DNA from: an uncultured Lachnospiraceae bacterium
GTDB taxonomy: Bacteria; Bacillota; Clostridia; Lachnospirales; Lachnospiraceae
Assembly (NCBI GenBank): GCA_902778165.1
Contig: CACYWQ010000008.1
Coordinates: 1 to 64,000 of the forward strand
DNA length: 64,000 nt
Direction: 5' to 3'
The translations under genes and the position numbers were made by a program. Each line of letters begins with the position of its first letter. Within the stretch, counting starts at the first letter, position 1. Positions 28,850-37,352 of the stretch are shown here, piece after piece. The notes under the pieces are model-generated. The model did not search any database, was not told the origin of the DNA, and saw only the letters and a list, made by a program, of their open reading frames with translations.

Positions 28850-30454
28850 ATGGCAGATTACGAAGAAGTGTGCATGCTGTGTCACAGAAGTGAGGACAAA
28901 GCGGGCAAGATGATACACCTGATGAACAATATCTGCGTATGCAGAGACTGTCTGGATCGTACAATGAAATTGGCTAACAATCTGGACATCACCAAGCTTG
29001 GGAGTGATCCTAACGTCTTAGCTTCTGCAATGAAGGAATTGTTCGGCGAAAAATCTGATAATAAAGGTACTGATAAAGGCTCATCCGTTACGGATGGGCC
29101 TAAGCCTGTTAAAGATGAGGACACTGAGATGACGGTCAGTGAAGATGGCGATAGGCCCCATGGCGAACCGTCTAAGACAGAGGAAGCGCCCGATAAAGAG
29201 GAACACAAGGAAGAACCTAAGGGTGTGCCGCTTGGAAGCATATTCTCGGGAATGCCCAATATAAGTTTCCTTAATATGTCGGATCTATTCGCAGGTGCAG
29301 AGCCCGGAAGATCAAGGGTTAAGAAATCCAAGGAACATAAGCCCATAATAGAACTTAAGGATATTCCTGCTCCTCATAAGATTAAAGAACAGCTGGATGA
29401 ATATGTGATCGGTCAGGAACAGGCCAAGAAGATTCTCTCGGTTGCCGTATATAATCATTATAAGAGAGTGGCAACCGATACAATGGATTCAATAGAGATA
29501 GAGAAATCCAACGTGCTTATGATAGGTCCCACCGGATGTGGTAAGACATATCTTGTTAAGACTCTGGCTAAGCTTCTTAACGTTCCGCTTGCAATAACGG
29601 ATGCCACATCTCTTACGGAAGCCGGATATATAGGAGATGATGTTGAGAGCGTTGTATCGAAGCTTTTAGCGGCTGCAGGTAATGATGTAGACAGGGCTGA
29701 ACAGGGAATAATATTTATTGATGAAATAGATAAGATTGCCAAGAAGCATGATCACGGATCAAGAGATGTTAACGGTGAGTCGGTGCAGCAGGGTATGCTC
29801 AAATTGCTTGAAGGAGCTGATGTGGAAGTACCCGTCGGTGCATCCAGCAAGAATGCAATGGTTCCGATGACTACGGTCAATACACGTAATATACTGTTTA
29901 TCTGCGGTGGAGCATTCCCGGATCTTGATGAGATCATTAAGCAGAGACTTCGTAAGAAGACCTCAATAGGTTACGGGGCCGAGCTTAAGGATAAATTCGA
30001 CAAGGATAAAGATATATTAAGTCAGGTTACTATAGATGATCTTAAGAAATTCGGAATGATTCCCGAGTTCATAGGAAGATTGCCGATTATATGTTCTCTT
30101 AAGGGGCTTACGGAGGAAATGCTTGTAAGGATACTTAAGGAACCTCGTAATGCGATCCTTAAGCAATATGAGAAATTGCTTGAGCTGGACGAAGTTAAAT
30201 TATGTTTTGATGAGGGCGCGCTTGAAGCAATTGCCGCCAAGGCAATGGAGAAAGACACGGGTGCAAGGGCGTTAAGAGCTATTATTGAGGAACTGATGCT
30301 TGATATCATGTATGAGATCCCCAAGGATGATAATATAGGCAGGGTCACGATTACCAGGGAATATATAGAAGGTACGGGAGGCCCTATAATAGATATCAGA
30401 AGCAATATGGCATCGCTTGAAGAAAGAGACGAGTTAAAGGAGATTGCCGAGTAA
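28850..30454 (+). CDS. clpX: Divergent ClpX-type AAA+ unfoldase
   Basis: 534 residues, against about 420 for usual ClpX. Zinc-finger cysteines C8, C11, C31 and C34 are present, followed by an acidic low-complexity insert (about 70-150) and then the AAA+ core: Walker A GPTGCGKT, pore loop GYIG, Walker B IIFIDEIDK and sensor-2 GARALR. The ClpP-docking loop reads IGYG rather than IGFG. The segment where ClpX normally carries the RKH substrate loop reads GASSKNAMVP, with no RKH. There is no clpP, tig or lon neighbour; htrA and an lspA-like gene flank it. It may be a second, specialised ClpX (inference). Confidence 0.88.
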   Translation: MADYEEVCMLCHRSEDKAGKMIHLMNNICVCRDCLDRTMKLANNLDITKLGSDPNVLASAMKELFGEKSDNKGTDKGSSVTDGPKPVKDEDTEMTVSEDGDRPHGEPSKTEEAPDKEEHKEEPKGVPLGSIFSGMPNISFLNMSDLFAGAEPGRSRVKKSKEHKPIIELKDIPAPHKIKEQLDEYVIGQEQAKKILSVAVYNHYKRVATDTMDSIEIEKSNVLMIGPTGCGKTYLVKTLAKLLNVPLAITDATSLTEAGYIGDDVESVVSKLLAAAGNDVDRAEQGIIFIDEIDKIAKKHDHGSRDVNGESVQQGMLKLLEGADVEVPVGASSKNAMVPMTTVNTRNILFICGGAFPDLDEIIKQRLRKKTSIGYGAELKDKFDKDKDILSQVTIDDLKKFGMIPEFIGRLPIICSLKGLTEEMLVRILKEPRNAILKQYEKLLELDEVKLCFDEGALEAIAAKAMEKDTGARALRAIIEELMLDIMYEIPKDDNIGRVTITREYIEGTGGPIIDIRSNMASLEERDELKEIAE

Positions 30455-30885
30455 TGTTGCATGTATTCATATCGGGTTTATTAACTCTTGCTGACGGCTG
30501 CATCAAAAGGCACAGAGAAGACAATGATAACACCTACAGTTATTTGGATGATAAGGTAAAGATAATCACTTATCATAATAAAGGGGCGTTTCTTGGCAAA
30601 GGAGCAAATAAGCCCTTTGTTGTAACCGTAATCTCCGTCATGCTTACCGCAATTCTAAGTATTGTATTTGTTATAACACTTACAACCAAGGGATTAAGGG
30701 CATTAAGAACGGGGTTAAGTCTGATACTTGGCGGAGCATTCAGTAACACCTATGACAGACTTAAGAAAGGATATGTGGTTGATTACATCGTATTCTCCAA
30801 AGCTCCCGGATTTCTCAAAAACGTGGTGTTTAACATATCTGATTTCGCAATTATTATCGGATCGTTAATTACGGTGTTACATTAA
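30454..30885 (+). CDS. Signal peptidase II-like protein (LspA family)
   Basis: 143 residues with about four hydrophobic segments. LspA signatures are recognisable: N-terminal Asp...Lys (LADGCIKRH), NKGAFLG, LGGAFSNTYDRL, the catalytic Asp in VVDYIVF and the second in FNISDFAIIIG. Signal peptidase II removes signal peptides from prolipoproteins. The fit is weaker than for a housekeeping LspA, so a paralogue is possible. ATG 30454 overlaps the clpX TAA by one base, so it is translationally coupled. A strong terminator follows. Confidence 0.8.
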   Translation: MLHVFISGLLTLADGCIKRHREDNDNTYSYLDDKVKIITYHNKGAFLGKGANKPFVVTVISVMLTAILSIVFVITLTTKGLRALRTGLSLILGGAFSNTYDRLKKGYVVDYIVFSKAPGFLKNVVFNISDFAIIIGSLITVLH

Positions 30886-30918
30886 ATCATATATATTCGA
30901 ATTACTAAAATGATATAT

Positions 30919-30964
30919 AGATGTTGTGGTACAGAACACGGATGCCACAACATCTTGTTTTGTG
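30919..30964 (+). terminator. Intrinsic terminator after the lspA-like gene
   Basis: AGATGTTGTGG (30919-30929) pairs perfectly with CCACAACATCT (30945-30955), an 11-bp stem with a 15-base loop, followed by TGTTTTGTG. It ends the htrA-clpX-lspA unit. Confidence 0.75.
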
Positions 30965-30980
30965 TGATTTAATATATCTG

Positions 30981-31140
30981 TATAATATAAGATACGACGC
31001 ATAACGCGATGCGTTGCCAGTGGTTTTGCAGGAATTTACAAGATATTGGGGTTGTAAATGCAAGATGGTACAATTAATACCATATATAGGTGGCTATATT
31101 GCAAGTAATCTTGCATGATGGGCATAAATCTGTCCGCAAC
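30981..31140 (+). ncRNA. Candidate structured RNA: run of small hairpins
   Basis: This is the core of a 371-base stretch without a gene (30886-31256). A TATAAT (30981-30986) would start RNA near 30993. Then follow hairpins AACGC/GCGTT (31003-31015), TTTACAA/TTGTAAA with outer TTGCA/TGCAA (31026-31063), ATGGTA/TACCAT (31065-31083), ATATAG/CTATAT (31084-31099), TGCAAG/CTTGCA (31100-31115) and GGGCA/TGTCC (31120-31135). GTTGC (31013-31017) can pair with GCAAC (31136-31140) to enclose the inner hairpins, at the cost of the first one. No known RNA family is recognised and there is no U-run end. A leader of the next gene is equally possible. Confidence 0.35.
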
Positions 31141-31142
31141 CC

Positions 31143-31170
31143 TTGTTGATGCCTGATAAACTGGTATAAT
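31143..31170 (+). promoter_or_regulatory. Promoter of the membrane-protein/radical SAM cluster
   Basis: TTGTTG (31143-31148), 16 bases and a perfect TATAAT (31165-31170) with an upstream TGG extended -10-like element. Transcription would begin near 31177, leaving an ~80-base leader before ATG 31257. Confidence 0.6.
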
Positions 31171-31201
31171 ATATAGACAATAATAAATTTAGATTAAGCG
31201 T

Positions 31202-31234
31202 TTATCCACCAAGTTATTCATTGTTTGTGGATAA
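31202..31234. promoter_or_regulatory. Two opposed DnaA-box-like sites in the 5' leader
   Basis: TTATCCACC (31202-31210, 8 of 9 to the DnaA box TTATCCACA) faces TGTGGATAA (31226-31234, an exact box on the minus strand). They form an 8-bp inverted repeat around a 16-base gap, between the promoter and the start codon at 31257. They could be a DnaA-responsive site or an RNA hairpin. Confidence 0.4.
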
Positions 31235-31256
31235 GTGTAAAGGATGATTTAATCTT

Positions 31257-33008
31257 ATGAGTAAACTGCTTAGAAGTGTAAGAAAACTGTGGTATCTGTA
31301 TTTAACGGAACTGCTTTTGTTCATACAGTGCGTTGTATTTCTTGCATACAGGGATAACAGTTATATAGCCGTTCATGACAATCTGGACCTGTTTGTTGCA
31401 CATTATAGGGTAATGCGACTTAACAACGCGTTCTTTGCACATGGTGTAGACCTTCCGATAGTCGGAGGATTAAGCAGAGACGTATTTGGATCGGAGTTCT
31501 CTCTTTACAATATAATGTATTATCTGTTTCCCGGAATAGCGGCGTATTTCATCGGCTATGCCCTCAAGATAGTGATAGGTATATTGTCTTTTACACTCTT
31601 GGCAAAGGATGTGTATAAACAGGATTATAAGAGATATCGTCCGTTGGCAATTGTGGTGGGAACCGCATTTGGGATGATTCCGGTATTTCCGGCATATGGA
31701 ATTGCATTTACATCGGTCCCCTTACTTATATACATATTAAGAAGACTGTATTATACGGAGACATTTAAGGGAAGAATTAAATGGTATGCTGCACTGTTTG
31801 TTTATCCGTTATTATCATACTTCTCATACCATGGATTCTTTATATTGGGATATATGGTGTGTGCCGCCATTATCCTGTGGATACGGGATAAGCGTTTTCC
31901 GCGTTCTATGGCGGCAGCGGTATGTGTATTAAGCCTTGGATATATGGTATTTGAATACAGACTGTTTAATGCCATGTTATTCTCAGATACCGTTACAATC
32001 AGAAATTCGATGGTGATCAGTTCTTTAAGTATTGCCGATGTGCTTAAGCTGGCAGCAGAAGGCTTTATAAACAGCCAGTTTCATTGCCAGGATTCGCATA
32101 TGTATGTGATACTCCCAATAAGTATAATCTCGATTATATTTATCAATATCAAGTACCTGCACACGAAAGAAGGCTCTAAGATATTTAAGGATCCCATTAA
32201 TCTGGTATTTTTATGGATAATCGGCAATTCACTTGTCTACGGATTGTATAATTATGCTCCGCTTAGAACGTTTGTTGAGACATTGATACCTAAGCTTAAG
32301 GGATTTCAGTTTGACCGAACGTTATTCTTTAATCCGTTCTTATGGTATGCGCTCATATTCTTAATAGGTAAGAGAATGTACGACACCGGCCTTAAGGCAT
32401 GGGTGGTCATAGCCAATATTGCGGTTACATTTACCGTACTAACCGTAATGTTTGAACCTCAGGTATATAATGACTTCTATTACACATGTTATAACCAGGC
32501 GTATAAGCTTATTAAGAATAAAGAAACAAGCACGGTAAATTATAAGGAATTCTATTCGGTGAATCTGTTCAGTATGATCAAAGCCGATATAGATTATGAC
32601 AAAGAATGGGCCGTGGCATACGGAATGCACCCGGCGGTGCTTGAATATAACGGAATCAGTACTCTTGACGGATATATTGGAATGTATACTCAGGAATATA
32701 AGGAGAAATGGCGCGAGGTTATAGCGCCGGCACTTGATAAGTCAGAGGAATTCAGGGTATATTATGACGATTGGGGTCCCAGGGCATATCTATATTCCGG
32801 CAACGGAGAGAATACATTTGCCCCCCTTCGTGATATGGAGTTAGAGGATGATAATCTCTATATCAATTCTGACGCGTTAAGAGAACTTGACTGTAAGTAT
32901 ATATTCTCAAGAGTAAGGATCTCAAACGATAAGGAACTTGGAATTAAGCTTAAGGGTGAATATAAAACGGATGACAGCCCTTATACCATATATCTGTATG
33001 AACTGTAG
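31257..33008 (+). CDS. Polytopic membrane protein (DUF6044-like)
   Basis: 583 residues. There are about ten to twelve membrane segments in the first ~400 residues and a soluble C-terminal domain (about 410-583). The first outside loop has YIAVHDNLDLFVAHY, an acidic motif placed like the catalytic loop of GT-C enzymes. The topology and motif resemble the DUF6044 family found in Firmicutes surface-sugar loci; biochemical function is unknown to me. It has its own promoter and opens a cluster with a radical SAM enzyme and a second large membrane protein. Confidence 0.6.
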   Translation: MSKLLRSVRKLWYLYLTELLLFIQCVVFLAYRDNSYIAVHDNLDLFVAHYRVMRLNNAFFAHGVDLPIVGGLSRDVFGSEFSLYNIMYYLFPGIAAYFIGYALKIVIGILSFTLLAKDVYKQDYKRYRPLAIVVGTAFGMIPVFPAYGIAFTSVPLLIYILRRLYYTETFKGRIKWYAALFVYPLLSYFSYHGFFILGYMVCAAIILWIRDKRFPRSMAAAVCVLSLGYMVFEYRLFNAMLFSDTVTIRNSMVISSLSIADVLKLAAEGFINSQFHCQDSHMYVILPISIISIIFINIKYLHTKEGSKIFKDPINLVFLWIIGNSLVYGLYNYAPLRTFVETLIPKLKGFQFDRTLFFNPFLWYALIFLIGKRMYDTGLKAWVVIANIAVTFTVLTVMFEPQVYNDFYYTCYNQAYKLIKNKETSTVNYKEFYSVNLFSMIKADIDYDKEWAVAYGMHPAVLEYNGISTLDGYIGMYTQEYKEKWREVIAPALDKSEEFRVYYDDWGPRAYLYSGNGENTFAPLRDMELEDDNLYINSDALRELDCKYIFSRVRISNDKELGIKLKGEYKTDDSPYTIYLYEL

Positions 33009-33028
33009 AGGCATAAGAGCGCACAAAT

Positions 33029-33058
33029 TTGACACTAAAGCAGAGAGAATGCTAATAT
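33029..33058 (+). promoter_or_regulatory. Promoter upstream of the radical SAM gene
   Basis: Perfect -35 TTGACA (33029-33034), an 18-base spacer and TAATAT (33053-33058). It allows the radical SAM gene to be expressed apart from the membrane-protein gene before it. Confidence 0.55.
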
Positions 33059-33095
33059 ACAATCTGTATGAATTCGGTAGGAGGAGAAGATACGG

Positions 33096-34082
33096 ATGTC
33101 TGTAAGAATACACAATTTCATGGGTAGATTCGGATGGGAGATGCAGAAGAGATTCCCCATGTTGGCATCAAGTGCATACCTTAAGTTGCAATTTAAGGCA
33201 AGAGCCAAGAGCCAGAAGGCCTATATAGATTTCTTTAATAAGGGTAAAGAGGCGCCTCAGCCTCTTATAGTCAATTTGGAGACTATCAACAGATGTAACA
33301 GCGATTGTGAATTCTGCGCCGCAAGCAGACAGAATGAATGCAGACCCCTTAAGAAGATGTCTGATGAACTCTTCCACAGTATAATAGATCAGTTAAGTGA
33401 CTGGGGATTTAAGGGTCATCTTACTCTATACGGCAATAATGAGCCCTGGATTGATGATCGTATAGTTGAATTCCATAAATACTGCAGAGAGAAGCTGCCG
33501 GACAGCTTCATATTCATGTCCACAAACGGATTGTTGCTTAACATAGACAAGGTTAAGGCGATTGTTCCGTATATTGATCAGCTTATCATCAACAATTACT
33601 GCGATGATATGAAGCTTCATGATAATGTAAAGGAAATATATGAATATGTAAGAACTCATGAAGAAGAATTCGGTGATGTGGAGATTCTTATTCAGATGAG
33701 ATATATTAAGGCCGTTCTTACCAACAGAGCAGGAAGCGCCCCTAATAAGGCGGCTACCGAGAAAGTGATAACAGAGACCTGTCTTATGCCGTTTACGGAT
33801 ATGTTTATATTCCCTGACGGAAGAATGGGTATATGCTGCTGCGATAATCTTGAGAAGACTACGTTGGCAGATCTTAACAACGAGACGCTTAAGGATGCAT
33901 GGAACGGTATTAAGTATACACAACTGCGTAAGGCGGTTGCAGGCGGAAGACAGAATTGGCCGTTCTGTAAGAACTGTGATTTCATTGATGCCGGACTTCG
34001 TATGGATGCCGTTACGGATGTGCTTAACGGCAGGCCCATGCGTGGAGCAAGGCAGACAATGTTCTCCAAGAATAAGAAGTAA
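33096..34082 (+). CDS. Radical SAM/SPASM enzyme
   Basis: 328 residues. The radical SAM cluster motif CNSDCEFC (Cx3Cx2C) lies near residue 67, followed by the YGNNEPWIDD region. The C-terminal SPASM-like part has CLMPF near residue 229, GICCCDN and WPFCKNCDF, enough cysteines for an auxiliary iron-sulphur cluster. SPASM enzymes modify peptides or sugars. AGGAGG lies upstream of ATG 33096. It sits between two large membrane proteins with no precursor peptide nearby, so a role in modifying a surface glycan or lipid is inferred. The substrate is unknown. Confidence 0.87.
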   Translation: MSVRIHNFMGRFGWEMQKRFPMLASSAYLKLQFKARAKSQKAYIDFFNKGKEAPQPLIVNLETINRCNSDCEFCAASRQNECRPLKKMSDELFHSIIDQLSDWGFKGHLTLYGNNEPWIDDRIVEFHKYCREKLPDSFIFMSTNGLLLNIDKVKAIVPYIDQLIINNYCDDMKLHDNVKEIYEYVRTHEEEFGDVEILIQMRYIKAVLTNRAGSAPNKAATEKVITETCLMPFTDMFIFPDGRMGICCCDNLEKTTLADLNNETLKDAWNGIKYTQLRKAVAGGRQNWPFCKNCDFIDAGLRMDAVTDVLNGRPMRGARQTMFSKNKK

Positions 34083-34117
34083 GAAATATAAGTATTCTGT
34101 ATAAGGATGGGTAAGAC

Positions 34118-36151
34118 GTGAAACCGAAGTGTAAACTGCCCTTTATAAAGGGCGGAATATCGGGAATAGTCATTATTGCGGCAGCAATCACGCTTGTGGC
34201 GGAGTTGCTGCTGTTTAATATGAGCACATTTAAGATGCTTGGCACAAGCGCCGTGCCGGTTGCAGAGAATATAAGCATTGACGGAAATGGTGAGTATACT
34301 GTCGGCTTAGTCGATGTAAATGACTATGTCAGGAATATATATATAGAAGATATGCATCTTGTTAATGCCGAGTATGCCAAGGTATATGTTACGCTTACGG
34401 ATGAAGGCGATGAATATGAATATGCGTTGCCGGAGTGTAGAGTTGTTCCGGGCATAAAGGGAAGCGGATATATCAATATATATCCCTACGGTAAGGTTAA
34501 GAACATTCAGATTCATATCACATTAAGTGAAGGTGCGGAAGGTAATATTGGAAGAATATGCCTTAATGCAGTTAAACCGTTTAGCGTCAAACCAATACGT
34601 ATTATTGTTACATGGTTGGTTTTCTTTGTATTAATCTATACATTTAAATCCGGTTTTAATATTATGCTTAAGCGAAAAGACAGAAAGCAGATAACAGGCA
34701 TTGCAATGCTGTTTGTCCTGCTTGTATTACTTGGCAGGCAGATGTCGGTAAGTAATGATCTTATTGTTTCGTGTCCCTGGCCGCATCATAAGCAATATAT
34801 GCAATTAGCAGAGGCCCTAAGCGATCATACTGTCATATTAAAAGATATGGAAGTATCCGAGGGGCTCTTAGCCAAAGAGAATCCATATGATACAAGCGCG
34901 CTGCTTAAAGAGAATATTCCTTACGGAATGGATTATGCATATTATAAGGGTAATTATTATGTGTATTTCGGCATAGTCCCCGAACTGTTGCTGTATTATC
35001 CCTTTTATAAGCTTATGGGCAGACATCTGTCCAATTACAATGCGGATTTAATCCTGTATATGATATTCATAGCGGGTGTTTTGCTAAGCGTAAGAGAACT
35101 TATATTCAGATTTGCATCTAGTGAAGATGACCCGGAAACAAGCAGGATACCGTACTTTATGTACATGCTTATGTGCATTTCCGTATGCTTATTCTCAGGA
35201 GTGGTATATCTGATATCAAGACCCGATATATACAATATTCCCATAATGGCGGCGAATGCCCTTACCTTTGCCGGAATCGGCTTGTGGTGCAGAACAGATT
35301 ATGTTAAAGGTATGAAACGTAAGTTATGCATGGCGGTGGGTTCTCTATGTATGGCAATGGTTGCGGGATGTCGTCCGCAAATGCTTCTATACAGCCTCTT
35401 TGCCGTATTTATATTTATCATTCCGAATGTTAAAGGCAAATTATCTGTTAAGGAGAGAAAGATATTTACCAAGGAAACCCTTTCGGATACCCTTGCATTT
35501 ATTCTTCCATATGTTATAATTGCAATTCTTGTATGCACATACAACTATTTAAGATTTGATAACATTCTGGATTTCGGTGCTACTTACAGCCTAACCAGTA
35601 ATGATATGAACCACAGGGGCTTTAATGCTGACAGACTGTTAAGAGGCATGTACTGCTTCTTATTCCAACCTCCTGTTTTTACCACGGACTTTCCTTATAT
35701 GCAATCAGCAATTATTGAGTCAGCATATATGGGCAAGAATCTTACGGAATATACTTACGGAGGAGTGTTTGCGACTAATCTTACCCTGCTTGTACTGTTC
35801 GCCCCGCTTATTATAAAGGTTAAGGGCTTAAATGGTAATGCAAAGACATCTGTTTTGACATTGGCTGCATCAGCTGTGATCATAGCCGGATTTGACGTTA
35901 ACGGAGCGGGAATCCTCATAAGATACACCTGCGATATGATGCCCGGGCTTATTATAGCGGCGATAATCGTGTGGATTGTACTGCTTGGCGAAGATTCTGT
36001 ATGCAATACTGCCGGTCGCATATATGTGGTATTTGTACTTATGGGACTTGCATATTCATTCCTTGTATTTATGGGAACGGAAGGCAGTGTTAATCTTAGG
36101 GATAACAGTGTTGTACTGTATGAGAATATAAGGCATTATTTCATGTGGTAA
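34118..36151 (+). CDS. Polytopic GT-C-like membrane protein
   Basis: 677 residues. A first membrane segment (about 9-31) is followed by an outside beta-rich domain (about 40-155), then ten or more membrane segments. The stretch LLKENIPYGMDYAYYKGNYY followed by VYFGIVPELLLYYPFY is a pattern seen in Firmicutes membrane proteins related to GT-C (GT39/RgtA-like) glycosyltransferases. I chose GTG 34118 with GGATGG upstream, since no ATG fits the first membrane segment. It follows the radical SAM gene by 35 bases. Substrate and even catalytic activity are unproven. Confidence 0.6.
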   Translation: MKPKCKLPFIKGGISGIVIIAAAITLVAELLLFNMSTFKMLGTSAVPVAENISIDGNGEYTVGLVDVNDYVRNIYIEDMHLVNAEYAKVYVTLTDEGDEYEYALPECRVVPGIKGSGYINIYPYGKVKNIQIHITLSEGAEGNIGRICLNAVKPFSVKPIRIIVTWLVFFVLIYTFKSGFNIMLKRKDRKQITGIAMLFVLLVLLGRQMSVSNDLIVSCPWPHHKQYMQLAEALSDHTVILKDMEVSEGLLAKENPYDTSALLKENIPYGMDYAYYKGNYYVYFGIVPELLLYYPFYKLMGRHLSNYNADLILYMIFIAGVLLSVRELIFRFASSEDDPETSRIPYFMYMLMCISVCLFSGVVYLISRPDIYNIPIMAANALTFAGIGLWCRTDYVKGMKRKLCMAVGSLCMAMVAGCRPQMLLYSLFAVFIFIIPNVKGKLSVKERKIFTKETLSDTLAFILPYVIIAILVCTYNYLRFDNILDFGATYSLTSNDMNHRGFNADRLLRGMYCFLFQPPVFTTDFPYMQSAIIESAYMGKNLTEYTYGGVFATNLTLLVLFAPLIIKVKGLNGNAKTSVLTLAASAVIIAGFDVNGAGILIRYTCDMMPGLIIAAIIVWIVLLGEDSVCNTAGRIYVVFVLMGLAYSFLVFMGTEGSVNLRDNSVVLYENIRHYFMW

Positions 36152-36196
36152 TATAAGGATGCTTGCCAAACCTTAATAAATGACAGAGAAATTATT

Positions 36197-37300
36197 GTGA
36201 GAAAAAGAAGAAGAATTTACAGAACATATAATTTAATATCAAGCAATCTTCTTCGTATATGCTTAGGACTGTTGGGTGTATTGGCGCTTGTTATAATGAT
36301 ATCCGCCATAGTCTTACAGAGTAAGACACAATCTCCCAAAGTGCTTCCTCAGATTGAATCCATAAGTGAGGGAGCGCAGGCATACGACCCTGATAACTCA
36401 CAGGGAATAAAAATAATTACTGACTCAGAGTTCGGTGAAAAAGATGAGGATGCAGAAGAGACGGTTGAAGAACTTACGGTAGATATGACCAAAGTTAAGG
36501 CTTTTGACGAGGCCAAGACAATGTATGCCGTAAGTAATGTCAATATCCGTAAGGGTCCGGATACCGCGTTTGAATCTGTTGGTATGATTAAACTCGGGGA
36601 TTCGGTAGAGATCATCGGTCAGGATGAAGGCGGCTGGTATGAATTCATGTACAGGGATGAGATTGTATTTGCCTGTGATGACTACTTAAGCGATGAGGAA
36701 CCGGTGATAGCCGATGATGCCGAAGTTGCAGCCAAAGTAGCCGAAGATGAAGAAGCGGCATCAAAGGCAGCGGAAGAGATGGCATCGGCTGTGGAAGAAG
36801 CGGAGAAACAACCCGTCGATCCCGCAGATGTTCTGATAATAGGAGATTCAAGGTCTGTTATGATGCGTAATGCAACGGGCGGCGGCGGATGTAATTGGAT
36901 ATGTCAGAATTCCAAGGGATATAAGTGGCTTGTTTCAACAGCCCTACCCGAAGCTGAAGAACTTATCGGAAACGGAACCAAGGTGGTTATAGCGCTTGGC
37001 GTTAATGATGTCGGTAATGTCAACAGATATGCGGCTTTGATCAATGAGAAGGCCAAGGAGTGGGCGGATAAAGGTGCGACTACTTACTATGTATCCGTCA
37101 ATCCGGTTACGGATAACGCAAGAGTATCTGAGGCTTCGGTGCAGTTCTTTAACAGCACCATATCAGGAAACCTTACGGGAGTTAAATGGATCAATACGCA
37201 TGATTATCTGATGAGTGACGGATTTAATGCAACGGACGGCGTCCATTACGACAATGCTACAAGTAAGAAGATATATCAGGCAATAATGGGAAGTCTGTGA
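36197..37300 (+). CDS. Membrane-anchored SH3b-SGNH hydrolase protein
   Basis: 367 residues: a membrane segment (about 15-37), an acidic linker, an SH3b domain (about 108-162, NVNIRKGPDTAFESVG) that may bind wall, an Ala/Glu-rich helix (about 170-205) and an SGNH hydrolase domain (about 212-367). SGNH motifs are intact: IIGDSRSVM (block I Ser), ALGVNDVG (block III) and DGVHYD (block V). It probably removes or transfers acyl groups on wall polymers outside the cell. GTG 36197 is the only start that fits; the ribosome site is weak. A strong two-way terminator follows. Confidence 0.87.
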   Translation: MRKRRRIYRTYNLISSNLLRICLGLLGVLALVIMISAIVLQSKTQSPKVLPQIESISEGAQAYDPDNSQGIKIITDSEFGEKDEDAEETVEELTVDMTKVKAFDEAKTMYAVSNVNIRKGPDTAFESVGMIKLGDSVEIIGQDEGGWYEFMYRDEIVFACDDYLSDEEPVIADDAEVAAKVAEDEEAASKAAEEMASAVEEAEKQPVDPADVLIIGDSRSVMMRNATGGGGCNWICQNSKGYKWLVSTALPEAEELIGNGTKVVIALGVNDVGNVNRYAALINEKAKEWADKGATTYYVSVNPVTDNARVSEASVQFFNSTISGNLTGVKWINTHDYLMSDGFNATDGVHYDNATSKKIYQAIMGSL

Positions 37301-37314
37301 TTATAAGATGAGAA

Positions 37315-37350
37315 ATAATAAAAGCGCATCGAACGATGCGCTTTTATTAT
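37315..37350. terminator. Two-way terminator between convergent genes
   Basis: A perfect palindromic stem: AATAAAAGCGCATCG (37317-37331), loop AA, and its complement (37334-37348), with two further pairs at the ends. T-runs on both strands let it end both the SGNH gene and the convergent AraC gene. Confidence 0.9.
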
Positions 37351-37352
37351 GC

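Noticed and set aside
31003..31135. ANTAR target double hairpin for the regulator at 54552
   Set aside because: The loops do not show a repeated six-base loop pattern, and the region is not next to nitrogen genes.
31202..31234. Replication origin suggested by DnaA-box-like sites
   Set aside because: Only two boxes, no dnaA, dnaN or AT-rich unwinding array nearby; a regulatory site or hairpin is more likely.
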